Positions 1-7,987 of a DNA stretch of 38,084 nucleotides are shown piece after piece. A model generated the notes under the pieces. It was given only the letters and a program-made list of their open reading frames with translations, had not been told where the DNA came from and made no database searches. A program made the translations under genes and the position numbers. Numbering within the stretch: the stretch's first letter is position 1; each line of letters opens with the position of its first letter. This stretch comes from JBKEDG01 sp047973085 (GTDB taxonomy: Bacteria > Bacillota_I > Bacilli_A > JBKEDG01): positions 1-38,084 of the forward strand of contig JBKEBI010000035.1 of NCBI GenBank assembly GCA_047973085.1, in the 5' to 3' direction.

Positions 1-90
1 ATATTATACCAAGTAGAAGTAGAAATTTTAAGTGAATAACTAACAAAAAGCCTCAATATTGCAATTTGTTGAAAACTCACATATCAAAAA

Positions 91-146
91 AGACCATCGA
101 CTACTTTGTCGACAGTCTGAACATCCCATTTATGTGGGATGTTTTT
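91..146 (+). terminator. 3' repeat element plus intrinsic terminator of an upstream gene outside the window
   Basis: Two hairpins lie in a row. The first (91-118) pairs AGAC/GTCT and TCGAC/GTCGA around TACTTT, with a symmetric CA/CA internal loop. The second pairs ACATCCCA (121-128) with TGGGATGT (135-142) and runs into five T (142-146), which is a plus-strand intrinsic terminator. It must serve a gene left of position 1. The segment around 102-120 recurs, slightly changed, on the minus strand at the right end of the window, again next to a hairpin that ends in a T run. Nothing coding is seen in 1-90. Confidence 0.7.
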
Positions 147-1602
147 AATGCTTAAGTTTTATTGAAAATATTGGAAGAGTTATAGTTACATTTATTGCAA
201 GCATAATAATGAAGTATGTTATTGTTTCAAGTGTAGTTATACTATAAATAAAATATAAATTATAAACTATAATTGGAATAGCAGCTAACATAAAAATGTA
301 TATGCTTATATTATTCTTGGAATAATGAACAATCCATAACATTAAACTAAATAGAAGTAATATAATAACTAGGGCAATATTTGTTGTGCCAGTAAATATG
401 GTAGTTATTAACATGAACGATATAGTCGATAAATATGATGTAGCTACTACTTCAGTATTTGATAATGGATAATGCTTTTTAGCTATATGATGTATAAATA
501 TACCATATAAAATAAATATGATAGTTAATGTAAAATAGATTTTGTTTGTTATATCTTTTATACCAATCTTCTGTAGTAAATATGCTAATTCAGAAAATGG
601 AACTAGTATATTTATTAAAGCAAAAATAAATATTGAAAATGTTAATAAAGTATACATGAAAATATTTTTGGAATTTAAAATATTTTTATGTATTATAATA
701 TATAAAACCATCCCAATAAGAGAAATTGCTAACATTATAAGCATAATATTAAAATTTATAGAAATAAAACTATCTAAGTAGTTAAAATATACAACACTAT
801 TGTTTAAACCATCAAAATTGTAATCATGAGCATTTTTTACTAATTCATTAACAGTATTGATGTATATATTGCGTGAATTCTCATCCAAGTCATTAAGAGT
901 ATTTGTACTTAAAAAATATGTATTATCATCATTTAATAAGGCGAGAGATATAACCTGAGTTTCTTCTAAGTCTATATTATTATTATTATTTATAGCAAAG
1001 TCAGAAAAACCCGAAGCTGAAGTAACGCTATTTTTGTAAAAACTTATTATATCACTATTTATAGGTGAAGAATTATAAATATATAATTCACCACTTACTC
1101 CTCTTGAATCAAGTGAAAATAGGTAATCTATATTTTTATATAATTCATTATGGTTTTTTAAAAATTCTATATTTCCATTAAGAGAACTATTATTATTTTT
1201 AGAAAAAATAAAGACTAAATTATTGTTAGTTTGATGATTATTATATGCTTGAATAGATTCTAGCATAGAACTGGTTGATAAAGCACTATTGTTTACATCA
1301 TTTTTTTTATCAAATACATTATAATGTGAAATAAACCCAATAGTTTTTGCATTACTATTACTAGATTGCTTTTTAACAATAATATAGTCATCGTCCTCTT
1401 CAATTTCAACATCGTAGTTCTTTACTTCTGAAATGATATATTTGTGTATATATTCATCTTTATTTTCAACATCGGTACTTACCATCTTATTGATATGTCT
1501 ATTTGCTGCTAAATAATTAACATCATACTTGAAGTTTGCTTTAGAATTAATAAAAAAAACTGAAATTATTATTATTAAAATGCTTATAATATATTTTCTC
1601 AT
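145..1602 (-). CDS. multi-pass membrane protein with an M28-like domain lacking metal ligands
   Basis: 485 residues. A signal-anchor-like helix (about 4-19) is followed by an extracytoplasmic domain (about 20-275) and then seven or eight membrane helices. This order, M28 domain then membrane bundle, recalls the ERMP1/Pff1 type of M28 peptidase. The fold landmarks can be followed: SHYN (92-95) at the usual H-x-D, VNNSA (103-107) at the usual D-N-A-S-G region, SKNNNSSLNG (134-143) at the usual E-E-x-G-x-x-G, and LDSRG (164-168) at the second metal Asp. Only His93 and Asp165 survive; the other acidic ligands read as Asn and the late His reads as Leu (FLSTN). I infer a catalytically dead pseudopeptidase. 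The start is supported by GAGGTGAT three bases upstream. The gene stands alone. Substrate or partner is unknown, and the M28 assignment is by motif spacing only. Confidence 0.6.
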   Translation of the reverse strand: MRKYIISILIIIISVFFINSKANFKYDVNYLAANRHINKMVSTDVENKDEYIHKYIISEVKNYDVEIEEDDDYIIVKKQSSNSNAKTIGFISHYNVFDKKNDVNNSALSTSSMLESIQAYNNHQTNNNLVFIFSKNNNSSLNGNIEFLKNHNELYKNIDYLFSLDSRGVSGELYIYNSSPINSDIISFYKNSVTSASGFSDFAINNNNNIDLEETQVISLALLNDDNTYFLSTNTLNDLDENSRNIYINTVNELVKNAHDYNFDGLNNSVVYFNYLDSFISINFNIMLIMLAISLIGMVLYIIIHKNILNSKNIFMYTLLTFSIFIFALINILVPFSELAYLLQKIGIKDITNKIYFTLTIIFILYGIFIHHIAKKHYPLSNTEVVATSYLSTISFMLITTIFTGTTNIALVIILLLFSLMLWIVHYSKNNISIYIFMLAAIPIIVYNLYFIYSITTLETITYFIIMLAINVTITLPIFSIKLKH

Positions 1603-1635
1603 ATTATCACCTCATTTTTTACAAAATGCTATCTT

Positions 1636-1644
1636 ATTATACCA
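1636..1644 (-). promoter_or_regulatory. extended -10 promoter for the M28-like gene
   Basis: Read on the minus strand this is TGGTATAAT, a full extended -10, about 35 bases upstream of the start at 1602. The -35 region (around TTTCAT) is poor, as expected when the TGn extension is present. Confidence 0.55.
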
Positions 1645-1727
1645 TATTTTACTTGCTTATGAAATATTAAAATACTGTTGAAAATAAAATTAGGATATAC
1701 TCAATTAAGTGAACATATATTTTTTGG

Positions 1728-1756
1728 TTATTTATACTATAATATTATGGTATAAT
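1728..1756 (+). promoter_or_regulatory. extended -10 promoter for the DUF2785-proC pair
   Basis: TGGTATAAT ends at 1756, with a weak -35 (TTATTT, 1728-1733) 17 bases upstream. It lies about 30 bases before the GTG start at 1788. A second TATAAT sits at 1738-1743. Confidence 0.55.
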
Positions 1757-1787
1757 TAAACTAGAGTGTATTAAAGGATGTGAGAAT

Positions 1788-2522
1788 GTGAATGTAACAA
1801 AAATTTTAACTGAAAAAATGTTTACGGAAGATTTTAGAGCGCGTGAAAAAGCTTTAGAAGAAGTATGTAGTTTAATTATTAACGATAAAATTACTGATGA
1901 AGGGAAATTACTTGTATTAGATTATAGCTTAAAGATTCTTTTTGTAGATATTGGTAGAGATAAAAACTGCCATATAAGAGCAACAAATCTATGTGTAATT
2001 CAATGTATACTAGAAGACAACTGTGAGAAAGACTACATTTTAGACGATAAACTTGATGAAATTTATTCTGTTATGATTGAGTATGTTTCTTTAGAAAAAG
2101 TAGAATTTGGATATGTTGAAGAAATTGGTATGGTACATACTCTTGCACATATAGCAGATATATTTACAACATTTTTTACATATCGAAGATTTTGTAATAT
2201 GAATAAATTCAAAGTATATTTTGAATTGATTTCAACTAAATATTTCTCAAATAATTATGTGTTTATAACTGATGAAGCAGCTAGAATATTTAGAATATTC
2301 AATTACTTTTATATTGATTCAAGTAATGTTGAGTTTATAATAGAGTTTTTAGAGGACTATAAAAAAACTTTCAAAAAAGGTATAGAAGGGTTAAATCAAA
2401 GGCAGAACTATTATAACTATTTGCACGTATTACATTTTTTTACTAATGATATGGAATTATTAAGGTTTATAGTCAGTCAACTTGAAGGAAAATATAAGAG
2501 GTATATAGATGGAATACTATGA
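1788..2522 (+). CDS. DUF2785-like protein
   Basis: 244 residues, no signal peptide or membrane helix, so probably cytoplasmic. It is mostly helical and rich in acidic and aromatic residues. The stretch EEIGMVHTLAHIADIF (about 111-126) resembles the G-W-x-H-A-x-A-H-x-x-D signature of Firmicute DUF2785 proteins, whose function is unknown. The start is GTG, chosen because AAAGGA precedes it at suitable distance; no in-frame ATG nearby is better. Its last 14 bases overlap proC, so the two are almost certainly translated from one mRNA. The family call rests on one motif and is moderate; no biochemical role can be read from it. Confidence 0.55.
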   Translation: MNVTKILTEKMFTEDFRAREKALEEVCSLIINDKITDEGKLLVLDYSLKILFVDIGRDKNCHIRATNLCVIQCILEDNCEKDYILDDKLDEIYSVMIEYVSLEKVEFGYVEEIGMVHTLAHIADIFTTFFTYRRFCNMNKFKVYFELISTKYFSNNYVFITDEAARIFRIFNYFYIDSSNVEFIIEFLEDYKKTFKKGIEGLNQRQNYYNYLHVLHFFTNDMELLRFIVSQLEGKYKRYIDGIL

Positions 2523-3273
2523 TAAGATAGGATTTATTGGTTTTGGTAATATGGGTCAGGCATTAGGAACTGGAATAAGTTCTAAAGGATATGAAATTTT
2601 ATATACTGATTTTGAAGATAAGAATATAAAGAATATGAGGTTTTGTAATGTAGATGAAATTATTAATGGCTGTAAATATATTATTTTAGCCATTAAGCCA
2701 CATCAATATGAAGATTTTTTAAATAAATATAACTTAGATAATAATATTGTAATTTCTATTGCAGCAGGTATTTCTTCTAACTTTATAACAAGGCTTTGTA
2801 AAAGATATGTACTGACAATGCCGAATACTCCATCAACTGTAAAAATGGGATTTACTGCATTAGTGAATAATAATACTGTGAATGATATGGAGTTTGAAGC
2901 GGTCAATAATATATTTAGCAGTGTGGGAATCACTAAAGTAGTTAAGGAAGAAGAACTTGCAAACTACATTTGTATAAGTGGGAGTTCACCAGCATACTTT
3001 TTTAATTTTATTGATAGTCTTTCATCTGGAATAGAAAAATTAGGTGTTGAAAAATCATTAGCTGAAAAGACTTTAGCATATGTTATGAAAGCTTCAGCTG
3101 AAATGCTTTTAAATAGTGAAGAAACTGCTAGTCAGTTATGTAATAATGTATGTAGTCCAAATGGAACTACTATTCAAGCAATTGACATTTTTAAAGAAAA
3201 TAAATTGGATCAAATTTGTGAAGATGCAATAAAAAATTGCTTTAATAGAGCAAAGGAAATGGAAATAAAATAA
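2509..3273 (+). CDS. proC: pyrroline-5-carboxylate reductase
   Basis: Catalyses the last step of proline synthesis, the NAD(P)H-dependent reduction of 1-pyrroline-5-carboxylate to proline, in the cytoplasm. 254 residues, near the usual 260-270. The N-terminal Rossmann motif is GFIGFGNMG (about 8-16). It is followed by LAIKPHQ and VISIAAGI typical of the dinucleotide domain, MPNTPSTVKMG, and the family signature around SGSSPAYFFNFIDSL with the C-terminal dimerisation helices (SPNGTTIQAI). The ATG lies inside the end of the DUF2785 gene, with GAGG about eight bases upstream. A terminator follows directly. No glutamate kinase or proA is nearby, so the substrate may come from ornithine or arginine breakdown as well as from glutamate; that part is inference. 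Confidence 0.95.
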   Translation: MEYYDKIGFIGFGNMGQALGTGISSKGYEILYTDFEDKNIKNMRFCNVDEIINGCKYIILAIKPHQYEDFLNKYNLDNNIVISIAAGISSNFITRLCKRYVLTMPNTPSTVKMGFTALVNNNTVNDMEFEAVNNIFSSVGITKVVKEEELANYICISGSSPAYFFNFIDSLSSGIEKLGVEKSLAEKTLAYVMKASAEMLLNSEETASQLCNNVCSPNGTTIQAIDIFKENKLDQICEDAIKNCFNRAKEMEIK

Positions 3274-3275
3274 GT

Positions 3276-3306
3276 AAAAAATCTAAGTAAATACCTAGAT
3301 TTTTTT
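3276..3306 (+). terminator. intrinsic terminator after proC
   Basis: ATCTA and TAGAT pair, extended inward by GTA/TAC, preceded by an A run and followed by six T. The A and T runs make it usable from both strands. The GT2 gene reading leftwards ends just beyond it at 3329. Confidence 0.75.
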
Positions 3307-3328
3307 ATTTAAACAAAGGTGAATAATA

Positions 3329-4633
3329 TTAGTATCTTTGGGTTTTATACCATTCATTTTCCCTTTTCTTAATTTTATTATAAACAACTTTAAATATAGC
3401 TTTAACTGAAATTATTAGAAAAAGTTGAGCATATGTAAAATAATAAACAATTGATAATATAAAGTTATCTGAGTTGTATTGTCCTTTTTCGGTAGATAGG
3501 GCATAATTTATGTTTAAAATAAAATATAAATAAAGAATAGCCCAAGAAAAAATTAGTGTATTAATAGTATAATTATGAATTATAAAAATATTGTCTATAT
3601 TTTGCCCAGCCACTAAATTAAGTATTGCAATGCTTAATTGAACTACAAAAAATATATTTGAAAATAATATTGCCATAATAAACCAATAATGAATTGAAAT
3701 TTGTAATAAATAAGCTATTTTAAATTGTTTCGAAGATTTTTTAAACATACTTCTAAAGTAAGTATTTGTAATATTTAAGTTTCCTTGTGCCCATCTTGTA
3801 CGCTGCTTTATAAAAACTTTTAATTCTTCTGGTTCTTGCTGGTATGCCTCAGAACGTGGTTCATAAGCAATTTTCATATTGTTGATATGCATTTTAAATG
3901 ATAAATCTGTGTCTTCTGTTAAAGCATCTGTGTTAAAACCACCAAACTTTTCTAATACTTCTTTCTTAATAAGATAATTTGTTCCTGGTATTTTTCCAAT
4001 TCCAAACAATTCATAGTTTCCTTTGTTAACAACTTTTTGTGAAACTGTTAATTCTAAATTAATAAAGCGAGTTAATAAATTACGGTCTCTATTTCTACAT
4101 TTATTTCTTCCGCAACATGCGTAATTATTTTTATCCTCGTTTATTTTATTTACAAGTAACCTTAAGCTATTTTTTTCTGGAGCAGCGTCTGCATCGTAAA
4201 TACAAATAAAATTATATTTGACATGCTTGAGAGCTAGGTTAAGAGCATAACTTTTACCTTTTCCGCCTGTTTTTGGGGTCGTACTTAAAATTGTAATATC
4301 ATAATCTAAATTATTATTTTTAAATTCTTCAAGAAGTTCTCCACTATTATCGGTACTTGCATCATTTACAATAATGATTTGTAATAAGTTTTTAGGATAA
4401 TTCAATTTTATAATTTTTCTACATGTTGTAAGAATCACTTTAGCTTCATTGTGAGCAGGTATTATAATAGTAATTTTGTCTTTCATTGGATTATTAATAA
4501 CATCTGAAATAAAGTTGTTAATGTTTTTAAAGTCGTAGCGATATGCCCCATATTGAGTAATCATAGCAATCAGTGTAGAAATCCAAATTGTAATAACAGT
4601 TAAATAATATATAATTTCTAAAAATAAAATCAT
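3329..4633 (-). CDS. membrane-bound processive family 2 glycosyltransferase
   Basis: 434 residues. An N-terminal membrane helix (about 5-27) precedes a cytoplasmic GT-A domain, and three membrane helices follow (roughly 310-415). All motifs of processive GT2 enzymes (cellulose, hyaluronan and poly-GlcNAc synthases) are present: IIPAHNEA (57-64), VNDAS (89-93), the D-x-D as YDADA (146-150), TED (239-241, catalytic base) and QRTRW (277-281). The product is therefore probably a polymeric exopolysaccharide made and exported at the membrane; the sugar cannot be read from sequence. An odd feature is a Cys/Arg-rich patch after the D-x-D (CCGRNKCRNRDR, about 173-184). The start overlaps the stop of a 57-residue gene (ATGA) and has GAGGG upstream. 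With the GGDEF-like gene beyond it, it resembles a reduced Bacillus YdaK/YdaM or PgaC/PgaD set. Confidence 0.85.
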   Translation of the reverse strand: MILFLEIIYYLTVITIWISTLIAMITQYGAYRYDFKNINNFISDVINNPMKDKITIIIPAHNEAKVILTTCRKIIKLNYPKNLLQIIIVNDASTDNSGELLEEFKNNNLDYDITILSTTPKTGGKGKSYALNLALKHVKYNFICIYDADAAPEKNSLRLLVNKINEDKNNYACCGRNKCRNRDRNLLTRFINLELTVSQKVVNKGNYELFGIGKIPGTNYLIKKEVLEKFGGFNTDALTEDTDLSFKMHINNMKIAYEPRSEAYQQEPEELKVFIKQRTRWAQGNLNITNTYFRSMFKKSSKQFKIAYLLQISIHYWFIMAILFSNIFFVVQLSIAILNLVAGQNIDNIFIIHNYTINTLIFSWAILYLYFILNINYALSTEKGQYNSDNFILSIVYYFTYAQLFLIISVKAIFKVVYNKIKKRENEWYKTQRY

Positions 4634-4803
4634 AATTTTGATCCCTCTTGATATCTATTATCGTACAGCTTTTGTAGTTTAAAAAACAGTATATATGATA
4701 CAATAAGTGAAATTGCCAAAATTAATACTACAACATATGATATTGTTGACCATATACGCTCAGTCATAGGTATTTTAAATATAAAATTAATAATATTCAG
4801 CAT
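4630..4803 (-). CDS. 57-residue single-TM protein in the polysaccharide synthase operon
   Basis: A short gene fills the gap between the GGDEF-like gene and the GT2 gene. It encodes 57 residues, begins MLNIINFIFKIPMTERIW, and has one strong hydrophobic helix (about residues 20-42) followed by a basic, polar tail ending near YQEGSKL. The ATG has an excellent site, TGGAGG, eight bases upstream. The gene overlaps the end of the upstream gene by 17 bases and its TGA overlaps the GT2 ATG. This tight coupling says it is real and acts with the synthase. By position and topology it could be a small accessory subunit, as PgaD and IcaD are for PgaC and IcaA; no sequence similarity to these could be tested, so the role is inference. 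Confidence 0.75.
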   Translation of the reverse strand: MLNIINFIFKIPMTERIWSTISYVVVLILAISLIVSYILFFKLQKLYDNRYQEGSKL

Positions 4804-5625
4804 TTAAATCGACCTCCACAATAGCTTGTATTGATTTGATTAACTGATCACTACTTGAAATATTATTAGCTACAATTTCATTGTATCCCATATAACCAAT
4901 CTGAACACTTATATTGTAATTTTCGTTGAAATACTTTTTTATTTCATCTGTAAGTTCAATTAATTGTTGTTCTGAAATATCAGGTATTTTGATTATAAAA
5001 AAGTTTTTTGAAATTGAGAATACCATATGAATTGTCACATATCTTGCCTTAAACTCCTCAGTAAAGTCATTTACAACATTAATATATCTAGTAGGTCCTA
5101 TTTTATCAATAATTTGATTATAAAAAGTTAATTTTATTCCAATAATTGCAATTGGAGTTATTTGCTTTTTACCAATATCACAATATTTTTTAAATGTATT
5201 TATATTAGGTAATCCAGTAAATTCATCAATAAAAAGAGATTGGTTGGACTTTCTTTTAGAAAACATTAAATAAGCGCTATTAACAATCTGATTTTGTTTT
5301 TTGGCATTAGAAGCAAGTATGAGAAGAGTTGAGGCAGTAAAAATTATCGATTTAGCAATAAATGACGGAGTATCTACAAAAGTAAAGAGCCATGCAGTGT
5401 AAATACAACCCCATAATAAGGCTAACAATAAGCTTACAGTTCTATTTAATATATAACCTATAGGAACAATAAGTTCAACTAAGAGTACAACTACAAATCC
5501 TTTTATACCAACGGATTTATTTGTATAAATGTGAGTATAGAATATAATGTGTTGAATAGCAGGGCTACTAGTAAAATAGTATATCTCCAATATAATTTCA
5601 AAGTAAGATTCTGAGTTTTCTTCAT
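4787..5625 (-). CDS. membrane-anchored degenerate GGDEF protein, N-terminus apparently frameshifted
   Basis: The long open frame runs from a TTG at 5590 and has 267 residues. Hydrophobic helices at about 28-97 are followed by a GGDEF-type domain that opens with DEFTGLPN (about 122-129). The active-site GGDEF reads SISKNFF, so cyclase activity is lost, and no RxxD inhibitory site is seen upstream of it. The TTG has no ribosome site. A far better start is the ATG at 5625, preceded by AAGGAG; it opens MKKTQNLTLKLYWRY and a membrane helix, but in a frame that stops at 5503-5505. A change of one base between 5590 and 5503 would join both into about 279 residues. No canonical -1 slippery site is visible. 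This is either a real frameshift or an indel in the sequence. Degenerate GGDEF proteins beside GT2 synthases (B. subtilis YdaK) sense c-di-GMP; sensing here is unproven. Confidence 0.65.
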
Positions 5626-5690
5626 AATTATTGCTCCTTATTAAAAATTAAATTCTATGATATTCTATTAAAAAATTTTGTGATAAATAA

Positions 5691-5727
5691 CAAAATAAAA
5701 GCACTCTACATTTAGTTTTTAGGGTGC
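5691..5727 (-). terminator. intrinsic terminator after the B12 operon
   Basis: On the minus strand GCACCCTA (5727-5720) pairs with TAGAGTGC (5708-5701), with one mismatch, and is followed by TTTTATTTTG. It closes the btuFCD-adenosyltransferase transcript. Confidence 0.75.
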
Positions 5728-5741
5728 AATTAAAATAATAC

Positions 5742-6263
5742 TTACATTACTACTTCAATTAATTCAATTTTATTTTGGTGATTTTCAAAGCATGCTAGTG
5801 TATACAAAAAATCAGAAAGTCTATTCATATAAACTAATGTTAGTTCATTGATATCAAATTTGTGACTTGCACTAATAATTCTTCGCTCGCACTCTCTACA
5901 AATACATCTACATATATGAAGTTGTGAAGCTACAACCGTACCTCCAGGAAGTACAAAGTGATTAAATCCTTCAATTTTTGCAGTAAGTTCATCGATACAT
6001 TGTTCAAGCCAAGTAATTTCTTCAGTTTTAAGTTTATATTTTGTGGGGTCTGTTTGAGCTAAATCATGACTTACACTAAATAAATAATTTGAAATTCGAG
6101 TTAAATATTTATTATAAGTATCATCTGTGCTCATTACTAAATTTATATTTGAATTTAGTGTATCAATATTTCCATATGCTTCAACCCTTAAATCATCTTT
6201 AGACACTCTAGCTCCAATAATACCAGTAGTACCTTTATCTCCTGTTTTTGTATATACCTTCAT
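5742..6263 (-). CDS. PduO-type cob(I)alamin adenosyltransferase
   Basis: Transfers the 5'-deoxyadenosyl group of ATP to cob(I)alamin, making coenzyme B12, in the cytoplasm. 173 residues, the normal size for the single-domain family. The ATP-binding N-terminus TKTGDKGTT (about 5-13) is intact, followed by RVEAYGNIDTLNS (about 27-39). The C-terminal signature is LPGGTVVASQLH and CRECERR (about 104-130), equivalent to the usual A-R-x-x-x-R-R-A-E-R. It starts 12 bases after the ABC ATPase gene and is last in the riboswitch-controlled operon. Uptake of cobalamin followed by adenosylation makes a complete salvage route; no corrin synthesis genes are in the window. Confidence 0.92.
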   Translation of the reverse strand: MKVYTKTGDKGTTGIIGARVSKDDLRVEAYGNIDTLNSNINLVMSTDDTYNKYLTRISNYLFSVSHDLAQTDPTKYKLKTEEITWLEQCIDELTAKIEGFNHFVLPGGTVVASQLHICRCICRECERRIISASHKFDINELTLVYMNRLSDFLYTLACFENHQNKIELIEVVM

Positions 6264-6275
6264 ATTTTCACCTCT

Positions 6276-7025
6276 TTATTCCCAAAGTTTTAATAAATTT
6301 TTCATCCAATCTTTTACATCAATATCATAGACTGCTTTTAAGCGCTCATTTGTTAGTATATCTTTTGGCTTCCCAATATAAAATTCATGATTACTGTCAA
6401 TCAAAATTACTTTATCAGCATATTTTTGTACAAGATTTAAATCATGCAAAACTACTACCGCAATCTTATTATCTTCCATAACCCACTTTTTGATATATGA
6501 TAAAATTTCAAATTGATGTTTTAAATCCAAATGGTTAGTTGGTTCATCAAGCATTATAATTTTTGGGTTTTGTACAATAAGTCTTGCAATCATTGCACGT
6601 TGATATTGACCGCCACTAATTTGATCGATTCTTTGGTTTCTAATATCGTATAAATCTGTTAAAGTTAAAGATTTTTTAATAGTTTTTTCATCAACATCAA
6701 CACGAAATAATCCATTGCTGTTTGAGTATGCACCCATTGCAACTGTTTCATAGATTGAATATGAAAAATAATTAGATTTATTTTGTGATAAAAGTCCCAT
6801 GATTTTCCCAAGTTCTTTGTTGGAAATTTCTCCAAGATTGATTTCATTATACATTATTGCTCCAGTATAGTCAATAATATGATTAATAGCTTTAAGTAGG
6901 GTAGATTTACCACAGCCATTTGGGCCGATAATACATACAATTTCTCCTTCATTAACATCAAATGAAATTTTATCAATAATAATTTTATTTCTATAACCAG
7001 TAGATAATTCTTTTATTTTAAGCAT
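6276..7025 (-). CDS. btuD: cobalamin-type ABC importer, ATP-binding protein (BtuD/FecE family)
   Basis: ATPase subunit of a type II ABC importer, at the cytoplasmic face of the membrane. 249 residues. Walker A is GPNGCGKST (about 34-42), the Q-loop LSQNKSN, the signature ISGGQYQRA (about 136-144), Walker B IIMLDEPTNHLD (about 155-166) and the H-loop VVLHDLN. The D-loop NHLDLKHQ is typical of the iron-siderophore/B12 group. It overlaps the stop of the permease gene by one base (TAATG). The family alone does not tell heme, siderophore and B12 importers apart. The cobalamin riboswitch upstream and the adenosyltransferase downstream make B12 or another corrinoid by far the likeliest cargo. Confidence 0.9.
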   Translation of the reverse strand: MLKIKELSTGYRNKIIIDKISFDVNEGEIVCIIGPNGCGKSTLLKAINHIIDYTGAIMYNEINLGEISNKELGKIMGLLSQNKSNYFSYSIYETVAMGAYSNSNGLFRVDVDEKTIKKSLTLTDLYDIRNQRIDQISGGQYQRAMIARLIVQNPKIIMLDEPTNHLDLKHQFEILSYIKKWVMEDNKIAVVVLHDLNLVQKYADKVILIDSNHEFYIGKPKDILTNERLKAVYDIDVKDWMKNLLKLWE

Positions 7026-7987
7026 TATCCTCGCCTCCTTGCTATGTAGATAATTGCAAAGAAAGGAGCACCAATCAATGCTGTAATTGCTCCTACGGGC
7101 AATTCAATAGGTGGAGCAATCGTTCTTGCTATTAAATCTGTGGCTATCAAAAATCCTCCCCCAATTATTGCACTCATAGGAATTGTTAAAACATGGTTAG
7201 ATCTAAATAGTTTTCTTGAAATATGAGGAACAACTAATCCAATGAATCCAATTACACCACATATTGCTACTGCACTGGCTGTAAGAAGTGAAGTGAGAAT
7301 CATTATCTCTCGCTTTAGTTTTTTAACATTTACCCCTAAACTATGTGCATCTTCTTCACCAAAACTTAAAATATCAATTTGCTTACTTCTGATAAATAAA
7401 TATACGCTACAAAATATAAAGAATGGTAACATTAATATAATTTCATCCCAGCCTTTTAATGCAATTGAGCCTGAAAGAAATAGTAATATTCGTTTAGAGT
7501 CTTCTAAATTTAAAAGCATAATCAGTGAAATTAGAGCTCCTAAAAAAAGAGATAGAATCATACCGGTAAGAACTATTGTTTCATTTGTCAAATTACTATC
7601 AATTAACGATACAAATTTAATAACCAAGTAAATTGTTATCAATGCGCCAATAAATGCTACAAATTGAGTTGTATACACGCCTAAGAAATTAAGTTTAAAT
7701 ACAAAAGCAATAGTTGCAGCAAGACCTGCGCCATTAGAAACACCGAGAGTATAAGGGCTTGCCAGCGGATTTTTTAACAATGATTGAATGCATAATCCGC
7801 TGATACTTAAAGAAGCACCAATAATAAATGCAACTAGTACACGTGGAAATCTTATTTTTAAAATTATAGTATTGACTATTGTACTACTTCCTAAATCTTT
7901 TAAAGTTAAATTAGTACTTCCATACATTACTCCTGCAAAAATAATCAGTAATAAAATTAAGCATGTAATAAGAATTTTACTTTTCAT
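7025..7987 (-). CDS. btuC: cobalamin-type ABC importer permease (BtuC/FecCD family)
   Basis: Membrane subunit that forms the translocation path of the importer. 320 residues with about ten hydrophobic helices. Family landmarks are RFPRVLVAFIIGASLSISG near 48-66, LLKNPLASPYTLGVSNGAG (about 70-88), and the C-terminal VVPHISRKLFRSNH with an alanine- and glycine-rich end. The ATG lies within the last codons of the binding-protein gene (11-base overlap) and the stop overlaps the ATPase start, so the three are translationally coupled. It would work as a homodimer with two copies of the ATPase. Confidence 0.92.
   Translation of the reverse strand: MKSKILITCLILLLIIFAGVMYGSTNLTLKDLGSSTIVNTIILKIRFPRVLVAFIIGASLSISGLCIQSLLKNPLASPYTLGVSNGAGLAATIAFVFKLNFLGVYTTQFVAFIGALITIYLVIKFVSLIDSNLTNETIVLTGMILSLFLGALISLIMLLNLEDSKRILLFLSGSIALKGWDEIILMLPFFIFCSVYLFIRSKQIDILSFGEEDAHSLGVNVKKLKREIMILTSLLTASAVAICGVIGFIGLVVPHISRKLFRSNHVLTIPMSAIIGGGFLIATDLIARTIAPPIELPVGAITALIGAPFFAIIYIARRRG

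Noticed and set aside
542..781. Plus-strand open frame within the M28-like gene
   Set aside because: Mirror of membrane-helix codons, without start signals.
1788..3273. TGA read as tryptophan (mycoplasma-type code)
   Set aside because: TGA ends the DUF2785 gene and rnhC at normal overlaps with the next gene, and conserved tryptophans are encoded by TGG.
5503..5590. Programmed -1 frameshift joining the two frames of the GGDEF-like gene
   Set aside because: No X-XXY-YYZ slippery heptamer is present in the overlap, and there is no obvious downstream pseudoknot; a simple indel explains it better.
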